Assembly (NCBI RefSeq): GCF_021440195.1
Contig: NZ_JAJTSZ010000004.1
Coordinates: 248,001-312,000, forward strand
Length of the DNA: 64,000 bases
DNA from: Dyadobacter sp. CY356
GTDB lineage: Bacteria; Bacteroidota; Bacteroidia; Cytophagales; Spirosomataceae
Direction: 5' to 3'
Of the stretch, positions 26,742-35,806 are shown one piece after another. The position numbers and the translations under genes are program-made. The notes beneath the pieces were generated by a model. That model was not told the DNA's origin. It ran no database searches and saw only the letters and a program-made list of their open reading frames with translations. Every line of letters starts with the position of its first letter. Within the stretch, counting starts at the first letter, position 1.

Positions 26742-27154
26742 CCGCGCTTCGACCTTTAGATTCTCAATGTAGCCATAATGAGGTGATTGACATTAGGAAC
26801 ACCAAATTTTCTGTCAACTCCTCGGATTGTGCGAGAAGGATGTCAGAAAAATGCTCAATAAATTTAAGAATTGAAAGCAATGATAAAACAAGAATATAAC
26901 TTTTGGTAGAAATCAAAGATTGATGTAAGTGTAACAAATGCTATGAACCATCAAAATCCATGACTTACTAAATGTCTACCCTTATGATAATCTTTCCCGG
27001 AAATGGCTTGCCCTTTGGATGAAATTATATTTTCAATTTATCGTATAGTCTAAAATGAGCCTACGTCGTTACATTTTTTTAGAATATTCTAAGCCTTTAT
27101 ATTTTGGCTTCTACGTAACCCAAGAAAGGCGATGAAATATACTGAGTACATATT
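26742..27154. other. Non-coding stretch
   Basis: 413 bp between the HNH gene and the convergent glycosyltransferase gene. No gene or strong hairpin is seen. AT-rich. Confidence 0.4.
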
Positions 27155-28402
27155 TTACGTGGCATGCAAAAGATTTCTATAAACTGTCTTTCCATGGCTA
27201 CCAATTGTCCTAACATTATTCTTACTTTCCATTGCAAATTGTAATGTCTCAATAAGACCTTCGACTGTCACCTCTTTAACGTTTAAATAATTAACTTTAT
27301 CAATAAGAGAGTTTTTATAAGACAAGTTATTTACAATGTCATTGGACAACACTAGACAGCGACCTTGAGATAGAATCTCAAGTGGTATTTGAGGTCTGTG
27401 AATTTTAATTGGGAAGTTGTTTTCTAAAAAACACATTATGTCACAACTTTTAATAAATCCCGGTATTCTCCAGTTAGGAATGAATGGCAGAATCCATGTC
27501 TGTTTCGACAATGCCTGTTCTTGAATTATTGACTCGTATAAATTAATCGCTCGGTTTAGCCTTCCGCAAGAAATAATAATGAAATTGAATTCGTAGTTAT
27601 TCTCAGCAAGGTAACTTAAAGCCTTAATTAATTCTAATTGGCCTTTATTAGAACTTATTTTTCCGTATATGCCGATCGTAATTAAGCTTTTGTTTAGTAG
27701 TTTGCTATTAATTCTAGTTAGTTCATTACATAAAATCTTATGCTGGTTAAGAAATTTCTGAAAAAAAGATTGTGACAATTCTACATACTTGTAAAAATCA
27801 AATAAGGGTTGTTTTTTAAAGTAGATAGGTAAATCCCAACCCCTATCCGTCTTAATTATTTCCTGTTTAACGCTAAAAGTTTGGGTTAACAAATTCTGTG
27901 AGCTAGGCTTGGTGTAAAGAACGTGAATATTTTCTGTCATCCATTGATAAGCATTGTGCAGATTTGGATGAGAAGATAATCTCCCTAAGTCACTTCCGGC
28001 ATGGAATACAGAAGTATTAATTTCAAATATTTTAGCTAAAATACTTGCTAATAAGCCATATGGTTCAAAATACCATCCGTAAATATGTTCAATATTATTT
28101 TTTTTAATTACATCACAACAGATACCAAACAATTTAGAAAAATATGCTTGTGAATAAGGAATGTGACTAAACCCATCAATAGATTCACTATTGTGGACAA
28201 TCACATTGGCACCTAGCAATTCTGATAAATATTGTTCATCGTCGGTTAAAAATAATGTCCTAAAACTTAATTCTACTTCGTTGGCGTTTGTTACTACATG
28301 AACGACATGACCTTCTTTTGCGAGTTTTAAAATATATTTAAGAGAGTTTATACTTTCGCCACCTTCGACGGGTGGTATCTTTCCAATAAATAGTAGTTCC
28401 AT
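27155..28402 (-). CDS. Glycosyltransferase (GT4-like) paired with a Cys-rich protein
   Basis: 415 residues from MELLFIGKIPPVEGGE, with no signal peptide. The sequence follows the two-domain GT-B layout: an N-terminal KIPPVEGGESINSLKYILKL donor-side opening, a middle segment LITIGIYGKISSNKGQLELI that starts the C-terminal Rossmann domain, and a C-terminal IHRPQIPLEILSQGRCLVLS that fits the E-rich nucleotide-sugar loop. Start at 28402 is chosen because a longer frame reads through the end of the upstream gene. It begins 4 nt after that gene's stop, so the two are coupled, suggesting that it modifies or acts with the Cys-rich product. Confidence 0.75.
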   Translation of the reverse strand: MELLFIGKIPPVEGGESINSLKYILKLAKEGHVVHVVTNANEVELSFRTLFLTDDEQYLSELLGANVIVHNSESIDGFSHIPYSQAYFSKLFGICCDVIKKNNIEHIYGWYFEPYGLLASILAKIFEINTSVFHAGSDLGRLSSHPNLHNAYQWMTENIHVLYTKPSSQNLLTQTFSVKQEIIKTDRGWDLPIYFKKQPLFDFYKYVELSQSFFQKFLNQHKILCNELTRINSKLLNKSLITIGIYGKISSNKGQLELIKALSYLAENNYEFNFIIISCGRLNRAINLYESIIQEQALSKQTWILPFIPNWRIPGFIKSCDIMCFLENNFPIKIHRPQIPLEILSQGRCLVLSNDIVNNLSYKNSLIDKVNYLNVKEVTVEGLIETLQFAMESKNNVRTIGSHGKTVYRNLLHAT

Positions 28403-28406
28403 AATA

Positions 28407-28892
28407 TTAGTGACAACTTGTACATCCACGACAGCCATGGCCACAAGAGGAGCAGCCGTGTCCACAGCGACTACAACTAGTTCCGCATGCTGACCCGGAG
28501 ATATTGGAATTTTTTATGTCCGGCCAGATGTGCTTCGGTGAAGCCTGACCAAAAACATTCTCATAGTCTTTAAGCATCTCCACGTATGGTGACAGATTGC
28601 TTTTTTCGTCAGAAGGCTCTGGGGTATGGTGAATATAACTTCCGTTTATAGACGAACAAAACTCAAAATACGATTTCGTATGAAAGATAAAGGTATGCCA
28701 AAGTTCGTCTGTAACTCCTGCCATACCATATGACTTATGAGGATTAATTGAACAGAGAGCGAGAAACCGTTTTAATTCAATCTCATGCTCTTTCGCAACA
28801 TCTAACGAAATGTCATTGTCTCTGGCATACCTCTCGGTAACATGATCCATTGGGAACGACAATGCTTTTTCAATTATTTCTTTTGCAGTCAT
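28407..28892 (-). CDS. GRDP-like (PF07173-type) protein with eight-cysteine tail
   Basis: 161 residues. Residues ~10-110 resemble the glycine-rich-domain-containing-protein-like family, with motif TDELWHTFIFHTKSYFEFC (61-79). The last 26 residues hold eight cysteines at 136, 140, 143, 147, 150, 154, 157 and 160 in an alternating C-x3-C / C-x2-C rhythm with two CGHGC units. Proteins of this family often end in Cys/Gly-rich tails whose role is unknown. A glycosyltransferase gene follows 4 nt after the stop. A metal-binding tail or a modified (glycosylated or crosslinked) peptide segment are both possible. Confidence 0.72.
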   Translation of the reverse strand: MTAKEIIEKALSFPMDHVTERYARDNDISLDVAKEHEIELKRFLALCSINPHKSYGMAGVTDELWHTFIFHTKSYFEFCSSINGSYIHHTPEPSDEKSNLSPYVEMLKDYENVFGQASPKHIWPDIKNSNISGSACGTSCSRCGHGCSSCGHGCRGCTSCH

Positions 28893-29015
28893 AATTTGCG
28901 GTTTTTATTGTCATAAAGATACTATTAACTAGAGATAGTACATTATTCCATGTGAATGAATGAACATCAACTGTTTTAATTTTAGATCTAATCGGATTTC
29001 ACTCGACTCCACCCT

Positions 29016-29589
29016 TCAATCTCTTCCTTCATGCCTTAAATAATTATAAAGTGTTGCTTTACTACCAATTTTCAGTTGTTCACATATCTGCATGGTAGTG
29101 TACTTTTTACTTTGATACAAAGTAGCCGCCAAACCAGCCAGTTCTTTGGATTTTTTAGTCAACCCTTTTGGACGCCCCCCTACCCTTCCACGAGCACGGG
29201 CTGCTTCCATGCCAGCAAGTGTACGCTCCATCAATATCTCTCTTTCGTTTTCAGCAAAAACCGAGCTGAGCATATACCATAGCCGACCCATTTTGGTAGA
29301 AGTATCAATCCCCTCAGAAATACTCCGGAAGTCCACTCCCATTTCCTTCCATTCGACCATGAGCTTAATCAGTTCATAAGTTGTTCGGCCAAGGCGGTCA
29401 ATTCTCCAAACAACAATGACATCTCCTTTACGAAGCTCCGAAAGCATCCTTATTTATTCCGGCCTCTGGATGGAAGCACCTGAAATCTTTTCATGATAAA
29501 TTTTCTCGCAACCTGCTTTCTTGAGAGAATCAAATTGCAGATCCTGGTTCTGCTCGGTCTTCGAAACCCTTATGTATCCAAATCACCAT
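29016..29589 (-). pseudogene. Serine recombinase/resolvase, disrupted
   Basis: A resolvase-family protein read from the minus strand: FGYIRVSKTEQNQDLQFDSL, KIYHEKISGASIQRPE, then an in-frame TAA at 29454-29456 where the family has a sense codon, then MLSELRKGDVIVVWRIDRLG and a C-terminal HTH. The catalytic serine region is upstream of the stop. The frame of the N-terminal part is also out of phase with the only ATG (29587-29589), since TGA precedes FGY at 29583-29585. The intact 143-residue C-terminal frame (29016-29447) lacks the active-site Ser and should be inactive. Confidence 0.8.
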
Positions 29590-29900
29590 CTCAAATAGTA
29601 CAGTTTAACGTGCCAGCTGGCAATATACAGTAATTTGTTTTGGTGTACCACTAATCTGTAATTTGAAAGTGCAGAAATTGGCTCTTTTCAGAACCAAATG
29701 GGACGAAAATCCCATGGCGCTGAGAGTACATAAATACCACCGGATATTTAGTCACTTTATAGCAGTTACATATCGACAATCGATAACGCGCTGGACAGTG
29801 TCACGATTCAGACCGAAATAGATGTTGTTTGTAATTTTGTGATAATTACATTCTAACTACAAGTGCAGATTATATAAATCACGTTGTATTAATGAAAATT
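29590..29900. other. Intergenic stretch with palindrome TGCCAGCTGGCA
   Basis: 311 bp between the broken resolvase and the AraC-type gene. The only clear structure is the perfect 12-bp palindrome TGCCAGCTGGCA at 29611-29622, 22 bp upstream of the resolvase's former start. It could be part of a resolution site, since resolvases normally bind just upstream of their own gene. No gene is supported. Confidence 0.4.
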
Positions 29901-30797
29901 CTATAACTGGACAGATGTTCCACTTTTTTTTCTGAATGCACCGGGAGACATTTTTACAACCTTACTGAATAAACGGCTGAAATATTGAGCATCTTCGAAA
30001 CCCAGAGAGTCAGCTATTTCTTTTACAGAAAGGTCTGAATAAAATAGCAACCTTTGCGCTTCCCTCATTAATTCCTGCTGTATATAATAAGTTACCGGAA
30101 ATCCTGTAACAGCTCTGACCGTATCATTCAAGTGGCTTGAGGTGATACTCATTTTAGCGGCAAACTCTGATGGCCTTTTCATCGTTTTGAAATTGCGGCG
30201 AAGTATTTGCTTGAAAGTTTTAGTGATCTCAATACTTCGCACGGAGTGCCTGAACAGGTCGGATCGCTCTATTGAAAGGTAGGCTGATGCTATTTGATAT
30301 ACAAATGCCGTCACCATGGAATGGATAATTTTTTGACTAAACATCTGAGCAGGGTCACTGTAAACGGTATATAGATGACTGATGAAAGAAAAATGATTCA
30401 TCGATTGCGTAGACGACAGGGGAACAAGTATTATTTCTGACAAGCACTGATCCAGAATATCTTTAAGCTGTTTATCAACCATAGACGGGTCAAAAGCCAG
30501 AAACCAGCCCCGCTCCATTTGGGCCGAAATGATCCTGTGAATCTGACCAGGATAAGAAAGAAAAAGAGACTGTTCAGTTAACCGGATCTTTTCGAAGTCA
30601 ACTTCAAGCTCCATTGAGCCCTTGTCCAGCAGCACACAGTAATAGAAATCATGCCTGTGTGGCTCTGAAATTTCGTAGGCCGGAACAGAGAATTTTTCGG
30701 TTCCAAAAGGTTTTATGTAGACACCTGAAAACCAATCATCCATACTGTGAACCCGTATTTTTTCTTTTCTGCTCATCAATGTGTTTTTATGCGACAA
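29901..30797 (-). CDS. AraC-family transcriptional regulator
   Basis: 298 residues. The N-terminal part (residues ~20-130) is a cupin-like sensor (HRHDFYYCVLLDKGSMELEV). The C-terminal ~100 residues hold two HTH motifs: PSEFAAKMSITSSHLNDTVR and LSVKEIADSLGFEDAQYFSR, LFSKVVKMSPGAFRKK. It lies 130 bp downstream of pobA on the same strand. In other bacteria PobR-type AraC regulators control pobA, so it may regulate the hydroxybenzoate gene. This is inferred from adjacency. Confidence 0.82.
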   Translation of the reverse strand: MSHKNTLMSRKEKIRVHSMDDWFSGVYIKPFGTEKFSVPAYEISEPHRHDFYYCVLLDKGSMELEVDFEKIRLTEQSLFLSYPGQIHRIISAQMERGWFLAFDPSMVDKQLKDILDQCLSEIILVPLSSTQSMNHFSFISHLYTVYSDPAQMFSQKIIHSMVTAFVYQIASAYLSIERSDLFRHSVRSIEITKTFKQILRRNFKTMKRPSEFAAKMSITSSHLNDTVRAVTGFPVTYYIQQELMREAQRLLFYSDLSVKEIADSLGFEDAQYFSRLFSKVVKMSPGAFRKKSGTSVQL

Positions 30798-30926
30798 GCT
30801 AAGGTGCTTTAAACAAAGAACGGTAAAAAATATCCTTTTAGGTAAATAGAATCAAAAGTTGGACAAATCCCGTCTTACCTACCCTTATGGCATAACTCAA
30901 GACATTGCCAACCCCTGATTACTATT

Positions 30927-32117
30927 TCAATTCATTCCCCGCTGGTACTCACTGTGCAGATGTGCAGCAGTTTCAGAGTCAAATAAATTATCAAGACGGG
31001 CACGTGCAATCATCTGACGAAACGTACCGCGTTGCGTGGGATCACCGGCATCATGCATCATGTCTGTAATCCAAACCGCAAAGTCCTGGTAGTTCCATAT
31101 GTGAGTCAATACCGTGTCAGAATAGCTTTCCAATCCCATAGTATCATCTTCTTGTACAGCACGCAAGATAGCCTGTGATAAAATATCTACGTCGTAAAGA
31201 GCAAGATTCATCCCTTTGGCACTTGTAGGCGGAACCAAGTGTGCAGCATCGCCGACAAGAAAAAGATTGCGATACTGAATCGGCGCATATACAACGGATC
31301 GCAGCGGAACAAAGAATTTGTCATGAACCAGGGCATTCTGTATGGTTTTGTCATTAAGTCTAAGGCGAATTTCATCCCAAATCCGTTGATCTGACCAATC
31401 TTCGGGACCATCACTTAATGCGCATTGCAGATAATACCGGCTTCTGTGCGGACCGCGCGGAAGCTGTGCAACACAACCATAATCACTGACACCCATGATG
31501 GCATGGCTGGTGACGGGAGCTTCGACGAGCGCAGCCAGCCATGCATATCCAAACTCATGGCTATATTTGGTCAAAACACCGTCTGGGATAGATGCACGGC
31601 TAACACCACGGTCTGAGTCACATCCGGCAATATAATCACATGCAAGCGCGTGTGACCCGTTGGCATCTGAATAGGTAATTTTTGGATGTTGCCCTTCCTC
31701 ATTGTGGATGGTGACATCAGCGATATCAAAACGTACGTCACCGGCCATGTTATCAATAAATTCCTTCATCAGGTTTCCCACAAGCATCTGCTGTGTGCAG
31801 AATCTGCTTGGACTACCGTCTTCTCCCACTATTTCAAAAATACGGCCAGCACCGTTAAGACGGTAATCGATTGTCTGCGCGACTAGTCCAAAAAGCAATT
31901 TGTCTGCCAGATCCCATTGTTCGAACATACGCACTCCACGCGCATCAACCACCCCGGCACGCTGTCGCATTTCAATATATGCCCTGTCCCTTCTTTCCAA
32001 CACAACGCAAGCCACGCCGGATTTTTGCAGGAAGGTTGCCAGCGTCAGACCTGATACTCCCGCCCCAATAATAACAACTGTAGTCTGTTCAGTTATATTT
32101 TCTTGATTACTTCCCAT
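30927..32117 (-). CDS. pobA: 4-hydroxybenzoate 3-monooxygenase (PobA-like)
   Basis: 396 residues, the usual length. FAD-dependent hydroxylase converting 4-hydroxybenzoate to protocatechuate with NADPH and O2. Rossmann motif VVIIGAGVSGLTLATFLQK at ~14-32, then ERRDRAYIEMRQRAGVVDAR as in PobA (RxRAGxL-like substrate-side region), and the second FAD motif LFLVGDAAHLVPPTSAKGMN. This is better supported than a generic PheA/TfdB-type FAD monooxygenase, but ring-cleavage genes are not in the window. Possibly an operon with the downstream AraC gene. Confidence 0.8.
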   Translation of the reverse strand: MGSNQENITEQTTVVIIGAGVSGLTLATFLQKSGVACVVLERRDRAYIEMRQRAGVVDARGVRMFEQWDLADKLLFGLVAQTIDYRLNGAGRIFEIVGEDGSPSRFCTQQMLVGNLMKEFIDNMAGDVRFDIADVTIHNEEGQHPKITYSDANGSHALACDYIAGCDSDRGVSRASIPDGVLTKYSHEFGYAWLAALVEAPVTSHAIMGVSDYGCVAQLPRGPHRSRYYLQCALSDGPEDWSDQRIWDEIRLRLNDKTIQNALVHDKFFVPLRSVVYAPIQYRNLFLVGDAAHLVPPTSAKGMNLALYDVDILSQAILRAVQEDDTMGLESYSDTVLTHIWNYQDFAVWITDMMHDAGDPTQRGTFRQMIARARLDNLFDSETAAHLHSEYQRGMN

Positions 32118-32605
32118 AATAGATTACTTTAAATTTCTACGTATTGATTGTTTTGAACTTTGTTTTTATCCTACCACAAAGGTCAGCAAACGCAATGCGC
32201 AATACGTATAACAAGTCACGGGATAAGATGGACGATTCACTTATTTAAAGAAATTTCTATTATTAAAGCATACTCCACAGATAAGATCAAATAGAACTGA
32301 AAAAGGGAATGTTATAATTAGTTCTAACACACCTGCTCGGTGGATCCTCGAACATTACTGTAAACCTGATGAAAGATGATCTTGTATTTAAGCACTGGGA
32401 AATATAAATTGATTGGAACAAAGGTTAACTCAGTTTTCAATAGGACTTCTTAAATTGATACGAATTGTAAGACATAACAAAGTACATTTAAACCGGAATG
32501 TTTCTCCGTTTAATAGACCAAAATTATTGATAGAGCAGTTCCTAATAAATTTTACAATGAAATACGGGTTTACATAGATTTTCAGTTTAACCACCGATTA
32601 ATTAG
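32118..32605. other. Intergenic stretch upstream of pobA
   Basis: About 490 bp holding the pobA promoter (minus strand). AT-rich. No gene is supported. No operator can be singled out. Confidence 0.4.
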
Positions 32606-32953
32606 GACGTATTGACCTCACTCCAATTGTTCAGCGAGATCTATAAGGTTTCATTGGGCAAAGGCGGGCAGGAACTAAATAATCAAGGTCCGCTTTTTAT
32701 TGCCAGCCCCGGAATCTGCGTATTGGTGACGATCCTGGCAAGCACTATCCTGTTTTATAATCTGGATATCACTACCTACGGCGAAGCTATTGAGTTTGCA
32801 ATGATTATTGGGATTGGATTTTTAGTTTCTAATACAACGAACATTGCGATTAATCCAAATATTCCGCGGCCGCTGCTTTACAGCGTCATTACTAGCAGCT
32901 ACCACTTAGTAGGCATTAACATGACGAGTTTAATCTTATTTGCAATGCGATAG
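32606..32953 (+). pseudogene. DUF1761-like membrane protein, N-terminally truncated
   Basis: 113 residues counted from a TTG at 32612. There is no ATG, and an in-frame stop at 32603-32605 closes the frame. Three hydrophobic segments, GICVLVTILASTILFYNL, EFAMIIGIGFLVSNTTNIAI and a C-terminal HLVGINMTSLILFAM, match the C-terminal part of DUF1761 small membrane proteins (normally ~130-140 residues with one more N-terminal segment). Probably a 5'-deleted remnant; translation from TTG cannot be excluded. Confidence 0.55.
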
Positions 32954-32963
32954 TTGTGAGTAT

Positions 32964-33947
32964 TTAGCTCTCTTCTATGTAAAAAGAATCATGTGCCTGT
33001 TTTGCAAGCTTGGATAAATGTCCTAGTAGCGAAACAGGTTCTAAGACTTTAACAGAACCAGCAAAAGGTAATAACCAAGTTGACAAGTAAGTGAGTGAGC
33101 CTACAAAAAACAACATTTCCAAGCTTCCGTCGGATAGTATTTTTTGATGCGCCCAACCGTATTTGTGCTTGGTATCGTGAAGATGTAGGACCTGGGGAGG
33201 CGGCAGCTTCGAAGGATCGAAATGGATCACCACTTTTTCCTGATCCGTTCGTTTAGCTTGGTCTGTCCAATACTGCTGCAATGCTTCGGGACGTGCAATG
33301 AAAGATTTATCAGATATGGCCAGGCTGCTGATACGGTCAAGCCGAAAGTTTCGAAATGCTTGCCGAAGGCGACAATATCCTACTACATGCCAATGATCGC
33401 TAAGATAAAGGCCGATCGGCTCAATCTCGCGCATAGTGGCTTCTCTTGATTCCGCTGCATTATAACCCATGTACACAACCCGGTAAGATGTAACGGCGGT
33501 GACCAGCTGCTGGTAAGTATTAGGCCGTTCAGACGCGCTGGGTGGCTCCATCACCTGAATATAAGGGGCTACTGTTTCCAGGTGGTCGCGGTCTGAATGC
33601 CGAAGCGCAGCGCGAAGCTTGTCCATTGCTGCGCCGCTGAGTTTGGCAGTGGCAGTATCGGTAAGCCTGGAAGCGAGCTTTTCAGCTGTCAGAAAGGCGA
33701 TGGCTTCGTCCCGCGAAAACATGACAGGCGGCAGACGGTATCCTTCAACCATCGCATATCCTTTTCCTTCCTGAGTTACAATCGGTATTCCTGCGCTTTC
33801 AAGGGTTCTGATATCCCTGTAAATCGTGCGGGTGCTAACCGAAAATCGGTCTGCCAGCTCTGCCGCAGTAATTGTCCGTTTTGTTTGAAGCAGCGTAAGC
33901 AATGCAACCAGGCGCGAGAGGCGGGTAAGCTCAGGTTCTTCTTTCAT
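32964..33947 (-). CDS. YafY-type HTH/WYL transcriptional regulator
   Basis: 327 residues. N-terminal HTH_11 (residues 1-60: LTRLSRLVALLTLLQTKRTI, TAAELADRFSVSTRTIYRDI), followed by a WYL domain (~140-220: VVYMGYNAAESREATMREIE, PIGLYLSDHWHVVGYCRL) and a WCX-like C-terminus. These regulators sense small ligands or nucleic acid. The start overlaps the YdeI-like gene by 4 bp, indicating a shared transcript. Confidence 0.85.
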   Translation of the reverse strand: MKEEPELTRLSRLVALLTLLQTKRTITAAELADRFSVSTRTIYRDIRTLESAGIPIVTQEGKGYAMVEGYRLPPVMFSRDEAIAFLTAEKLASRLTDTATAKLSGAAMDKLRAALRHSDRDHLETVAPYIQVMEPPSASERPNTYQQLVTAVTSYRVVYMGYNAAESREATMREIEPIGLYLSDHWHVVGYCRLRQAFRNFRLDRISSLAISDKSFIARPEALQQYWTDQAKRTDQEKVVIHFDPSKLPPPQVLHLHDTKHKYGWAHQKILSDGSLEMLFFVGSLTYLSTWLLPFAGSVKVLEPVSLLGHLSKLAKQAHDSFYIEES

Positions 33948-34513
33948 GGCTCAGGTTTTTTTGTCCATTTAAGGACACTTGGTTTCAATTTTTGACTGGC
34001 AAATTCAATAATTTCGTAGATTCGTTTTTGACGGGTTTCATTCTTTTTTGCTAAAATAAGCCATTGTAACAAATTTCGTTTATCTGTTCTGCTTAGCGTT
34101 TGAAAGAAGTCATATGCAATAGGGTTGCCTGCGATTGCCTGCTGAAGGTCCGCAGGAATTACAATTTTTTCGACTTCGTCTAAAAGAAACCAAGATCCGT
34201 TTTGCTTTGCAGCTTCAATGACTGCAAATCCTGCCTCTGTCATCAATCCGGCTTCAATAAGTTTTTCTACCTTATCCTTATTGATTTTTGACCAACCACT
34301 TTTTGGTTTTCTTTTACTAAAAAATTGCATAAACCGTTCACTATCTAACGGCTTGGAAATGCTGTCTATCCAACCAAAGCATAGGGCTTCATCAACGGCT
34401 TCACTCCAAGTTAAAGTAGGCACCTGCGCACTTTTTTTATGGTAGATCAACCAGACAGATTGTTTAAAGGAATGGTTTTGCTCTAACCACTCCCGCCACT
34501 GCAGCCGGTTCAA
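33944..34513 (-). CDS. YdeI/OmpD-associated family protein
   Basis: About 189 residues. Family signatures: RLQWREWLEQNHSFKQSVWL, IYHKKSAQVPTLTWSEAVDE, ALCFGWIDSISKPLDSERFM, QFFSKRKPKSGWSKINKDKV, and a C-terminal YDFFQTLSRTDKRNLLQWLI. The function of this family is not firmly known; E. coli YdeI was linked to peptide and oxidative stress resistance. The frame here starts at TTG (34513). An ATG at 34545 reads MPGNEIPHA, matching the family N-terminus in another frame, so one base was probably lost near 34515. Coupled to the YafY-type regulator by 4 bp. Confidence 0.75.
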   Translation of the reverse strand: MNRLQWREWLEQNHSFKQSVWLIYHKKSAQVPTLTWSEAVDEALCFGWIDSISKPLDSERFMQFFSKRKPKSGWSKINKDKVEKLIEAGLMTEAGFAVIEAAKQNGSWFLLDEVEKIVIPADLQQAIAGNPIAYDFFQTLSRTDKRNLLQWLILAKKNETRQKRIYEIIEFASQKLKPSVLKWTKKPEP

Positions 34514-34578
34514 TGGGCTGCATGTGGTATCTCATTACCTGGCATATTCATTTAGAAAAGAGTAAGTACAATTAAGAA

Positions 34579-34610
34579 AAAGCAGGAACCCGAACCCGGG
34601 CCCCTGCTTT
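34579..34610 (-). terminator. Terminator hairpin downstream of the RidA-like gene
   Basis: AAAGCAGG (34579-34586) pairs with CCTGCTTT (34603-34610), with a GC-rich loop and A-runs on the plus strand that read as U-runs on the minus strand. It lies 17 bp downstream of the minus-strand RidA-like gene's stop. Confidence 0.6.
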
Positions 34611-34626
34611 AATTATCAATAATCAT

Positions 34627-35019
34627 TTACTTAACAACAGTTGCTTCAAGTTCAAGGGTAAGCCCACCATACAAACCTTTTACTTCAAGCAAGGTAGTAG
34701 CTTGCTTAATGCCATGTTTTGCAATCCAGGTTTGATAGGTCTGTACACAGTTTGTGAAAAAATCCTGAGTCGAAGTCGTAAAGATATTCAGCCTCACAAT
34801 GCCGCTGGGCTCGTATCCGGCCTCACCAATGAGTTGCTCCAGATTCCGGATTATCAGCTCAAATTGGGTATTCATGTCCGAGGTAACAGGCTGTCCGCTG
34901 GCATCAATTGCAACTTGTCCGGAGCAATAAAGTGTTCCCGACGGCTGTTTGATTTCGACTGCCTGTACTGAATTTGAGTACTTGCCCCACTCCCAAGGAT
35001 CAGTTATGTTCTTTTCCAT
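34627..35019 (-). CDS. RidA/YjgF-family deaminase-like protein
   Basis: 130 residues, normal family length. RidA proteins hydrolyse reactive 2-aminoacrylate and other enamine/imine intermediates. The sequence has TLYCSGQVAIDASGQPV, NLEQLIGEAGYEPSGIVRLN (Arg of the substrate-binding region in IVRLN) and ATTLLEVKGLYGGLTLELEA. It is monocistronic, with its own terminator. Some paralogues have other roles, so the substrate is not assigned. Confidence 0.82.
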   Translation of the reverse strand: MEKNITDPWEWGKYSNSVQAVEIKQPSGTLYCSGQVAIDASGQPVTSDMNTQFELIIRNLEQLIGEAGYEPSGIVRLNIFTTSTQDFFTNCVQTYQTWIAKHGIKQATTLLEVKGLYGGLTLELEATVVK

Positions 35020-35241
35020 TTTTTTGTTTGGTAATGTTTATTTGTTTTTGATTCTACAAAGATCACTGGGCGTAGTGACAGCCTTATGTCATACCTTTTT
35101 CGTCGGAGAAATTTTTATTGTGAACTCACCCATCGTCGTCTGTAACAATATTTGTAAGATGAAACAGGTATCAATGCTCTACCTTATACAGATACATCTC
35201 ACTTTCAAACGCTTAGCATGAAACTAGCTTAATAATATAAT

Positions 35242-35640
35242 CTAAACAGAATGTATTTTCAGCTCTGCATCGCATAAATCTACAAGCCCCTGATAAAAAT
35301 AAAATTCAGCCTCAATCTCACTACTGCTGGATTTAGTTAATATTATATCGATTGAAACAGGTAGTCTCAGGCTAAATAGAATATCAGTTAGATGCATTTC
35401 TATAAAATGATGTGTTTCAGCATTCCAAAATTGCGCTGCAAAAACTGACATCATAGCATGCAAGACATCATGCAGCGGTAAGATTGAGGCTTCCTGAATG
35501 CTTTCTACTTCCATAGATAACTCAAAATCGTCAATGCGTTTCAGTCGGCACGAAAAAGGGATGCTGCTTGATAAGCGTTGAAATAGGACCTGATCAAAGA
35601 CCATTTTATCATCCAGATATTCGAGTAAATACTTAGTCAT
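35242..35640 (-). CDS. Hypothetical protein
   Basis: 132 residues from MTKYLLEYLDDKMVFDQVLF. I do not recognise a family. It is soluble and acidic, with alternating beta/alpha character (LSMEVESIQEASILPLHDVL, FAAQFWNAETHHFIEMHLTD). The frame could begin 14 codons earlier at 35682. It sits between the aldo/keto reductase and RidA-like genes on the same strand, but with a 166-bp gap to the former, so it probably stands alone. Confidence 0.5.
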   Translation of the reverse strand: MTKYLLEYLDDKMVFDQVLFQRLSSSIPFSCRLKRIDDFELSMEVESIQEASILPLHDVLHAMMSVFAAQFWNAETHHFIEMHLTDILFSLRLPVSIDIILTKSSSSEIEAEFYFYQGLVDLCDAELKIHSV

Positions 35641-35806
35641 TTCTAAATTGGTATTGGAAGCAGAATTTGGAAAGAAATGCAATCAGTTCTGTAAATCAGT
35701 ATTGGAGTAACTTGCACTATCATTTTGCTTGCGGATAAAAAAGCAGGCTATGCCGACAACAAAAATTGTTACGAAATAGCCTGCAAGATTAGCAGCGTAC
35801 ATTTGA

